Below are positions 15,009-15,896 of a stretch of DNA of 15,896 bases, one piece after another. Position numbers and translations under genes: made by a program. The notes under the pieces were generated by a model. That model ran no database searches. It was not told where the DNA came from and was given only the letters and a program-made list of their open reading frames with translations. This stretch comes from Puniceicoccales bacterium (lineage in GTDB: Bacteria; Verrucomicrobiota; Verrucomicrobiia; Opitutales; JAIRLG01), in NCBI GenBank assembly GCA_031255915.1, contig JAIRRP010000085.1:1-15896 (forward strand), in the 5' to 3' direction. The first letter of the stretch is position 1, and each line of letters begins with the position of its first letter.

Positions 15009-15665
15009 TTATTTGCGACGGAAGAACCGCAATAGCGACTTCGATGATGCTTGGGCTTTCATTTCTTTCTTGGAATGAAATTCTCGAAAAGGAATTGCTA
15101 AAGGAACTCCGTGTTCTAAGACTCGATGTATGATGATGGCCACAGATGCTAGTTTTTTGGGATCTTTTTGGTAAGCACAGCAGAAGGAAATGTAAGTTAT
15201 GGGCGGTGTAACGGTTATGCGACAGGCTTTTTGGGCGGAGGCGGATGAGAAAACTGGTTTCAGGATGAAACCGTTAGGGAAGCATTTGGAGCGTAAGCCC
15301 TTGGATTGATTATGGTAATCGTAATCCTCTGTGAAGTGTACATTTTTACCGCCGCAGAATTTAATGACGAGGTCGCAATCCTCTAAGGGCGAGGAAAAGG
15401 CCTTTTGAAAAGGCAGGAGGTCGTAGTAAACCTTCTGTTCCTTATCCGTGTCATGGAAAACGATCTCTTCGTACAAGAAAGGTACACGAGGTCTTTTTTT
15501 GCCGGTTACGCATACCGCAAGATTAAGAGCTTCCTTTACGCCGGGAGTCCAAAGGGCTTCATCTTCGTCTAATTTATAACATCTGGTGATCATATGGCTT
15601 TTATCTCTATGGCAGAAAAATAAAAAGAAAAGTCCAAATGTCAGAAGTGCAATGTAAATGCTCAC
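15009..15665 (-). CDS. Unrecognised protein with one N-terminal membrane segment
   Basis: Predicted 218 residues from a GTG start at 15665. Residues 2-18 (SIYIALLTFGLFFLFFC) form a membrane anchor or uncleaved signal, followed by charged sequence. The body is mixed alpha/beta with several Cys residues (FCCAYQK, KFCGGKN) and ends in a basic tail (SLLRFFRRK). No domain recognised. There is no Shine-Dalgarno sequence; instead a perfect 7-bp inverted repeat (TTTTACC/GGTAAAA, 15666-15683) abuts the start codon. The gene lies 88 bp downstream of the HAD gene on the same strand. Confidence 0.65.
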   Translation of the reverse strand: MSIYIALLTFGLFFLFFCHRDKSHMITRCYKLDEDEALWTPGVKEALNLAVCVTGKKRPRVPFLYEEIVFHDTDKEQKVYYDLLPFQKAFSSPLEDCDLVIKFCGGKNVHFTEDYDYHNQSKGLRSKCFPNGFILKPVFSSASAQKACRITVTPPITYISFCCAYQKDPKKLASVAIIIHRVLEHGVPLAIPFREFHSKKEMKAQASSKSLLRFFRRK

Positions 15666-15683
15666 TTTTACCGATGGGTAAAA
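15666..15683. repeat. Inverted repeat abutting the GTG start at 15665
   Basis: TTTTACC, 4-base loop, GGTAAAA, directly next to the start codon where a ribosome-binding site would be. In RNA it could hide the start; as DNA it could bind a repressor. A second inverted pair (GAGTCCCT at 15704-15711, AGGGACTC at 15742-15749) lies between it and the HAD gene stop. Confidence 0.35.
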
Positions 15684-15753
15684 CTCTACATCGTGCCGCT
15701 CATGAGTCCCTTTGTCTTTTGAAATCTTGTGCTTTTTAGAGAGGGACTCGGCC

Positions 15754-15896
15754 TTATTTCAGGCGTTGCCGTACAAAATCGAGGAGTGAATGGGCACGGA
15801 TGCAGTTTCCTTCCAAGATATATCGCTCAATCCCTGGCGTAATGGGTTGGCCTGTTTCCACCCAGACCGAGCGAATGCCGGCATTAACACCCGTCA
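15754..15896 (-). CDS. HAD-superfamily hydrolase, C-terminal 46 residues only
   Basis: The minus-strand frame is open from the window edge to TAA at 15754-15756. The visible part contains GVNAGIRSVWVETGQPI, matching the segment after motif IV of HAD phosphatases, where GD...D is followed by an A-N-A-x-G-I-x-S/T-V-W pattern. The catalytic motifs I to III lie outside the window. The subfamily and substrate cannot be told from this end. Confidence 0.7.
   Translation of the reverse strand, partial: TGVNAGIRSVWVETGQPITPGIERYILEGNCIRAHSLLDFVRQRLK

Noticed and set aside
1..15896. tRNA, rRNA or CRISPR loci
   Set aside because: No cloverleaf, rRNA-like segment or spaced repeat array was seen on either strand, though a covariance-model scan was not possible here.

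Overview
This 15.9 kb window looks like an accessory region of a host-associated, probably intracellular, Gram-negative bacterium. The signs are secreted eukaryote-like DNA-binding proteins, a decayed host-activated nucleotidyl cyclase toxin, an Rpn-type nuclease with Gly/Ala/Lys repeats, insertion-sequence debris and many broken genes. The mix recalls the Chlamydiae/Verrucomicrobia group, but no sequence here fixes the taxon.

Layout. (1) 1-2943, plus strand: the 3' part of a type IA topoisomerase of the TopB class, then an intact OleB/haloalkane-dehalogenase-like alpha/beta hydrolase. (2) 2953-3086: a 134-bp internally deleted derivative of the IS described below, in inverted orientation. 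(3) 3086-8720, minus strand: seven tandem paralogues (A to G in order of coordinate). Each has a near-identical MKL...VVLCCL...GPGE signal peptide followed by two to four Myb (SANT-like) DNA-binding repeats; G carries an in-frame stop. Most are preceded by the same promoter module. (4) 8861-9682: an inactivated IS5-family (IS427-like) element with inverted repeats and TA flanks. (5) 9794-11414: a twice-frameshifted gene for an ExoY/CyaA/edema-factor-type adenylyl cyclase toxin, followed by unrecognised genes at 11457-12623 and 12902-13468. (6) 13755-14747: an intact Rpn/PDDEXK-family nuclease, with a scrap of a second copy upstream. (7) 14896-15896, minus strand: a duplicated 3' scrap and the full copy of an unknown membrane-anchored protein, then the C-terminus of a HAD hydrolase that runs off the window.

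The main result is the exported Myb family. Bacterial proteins built of R2R3-like Myb repeats are unusual, and here seven lie in tandem, all with export signals and several with basic clusters resembling nuclear-localisation signals. The array is bounded exactly by two inverted ends of the same IS family, as in a composite transposon. My inference is that a eukaryotic (protist-like) Myb gene was acquired, given an export signal and a bacterial promoter, and expanded by tandem duplication into a set of candidate nucleus-targeted effectors. The neighbouring cyclase-toxin relic fits a history of host manipulation. Export route, targeting and DNA binding are untested.
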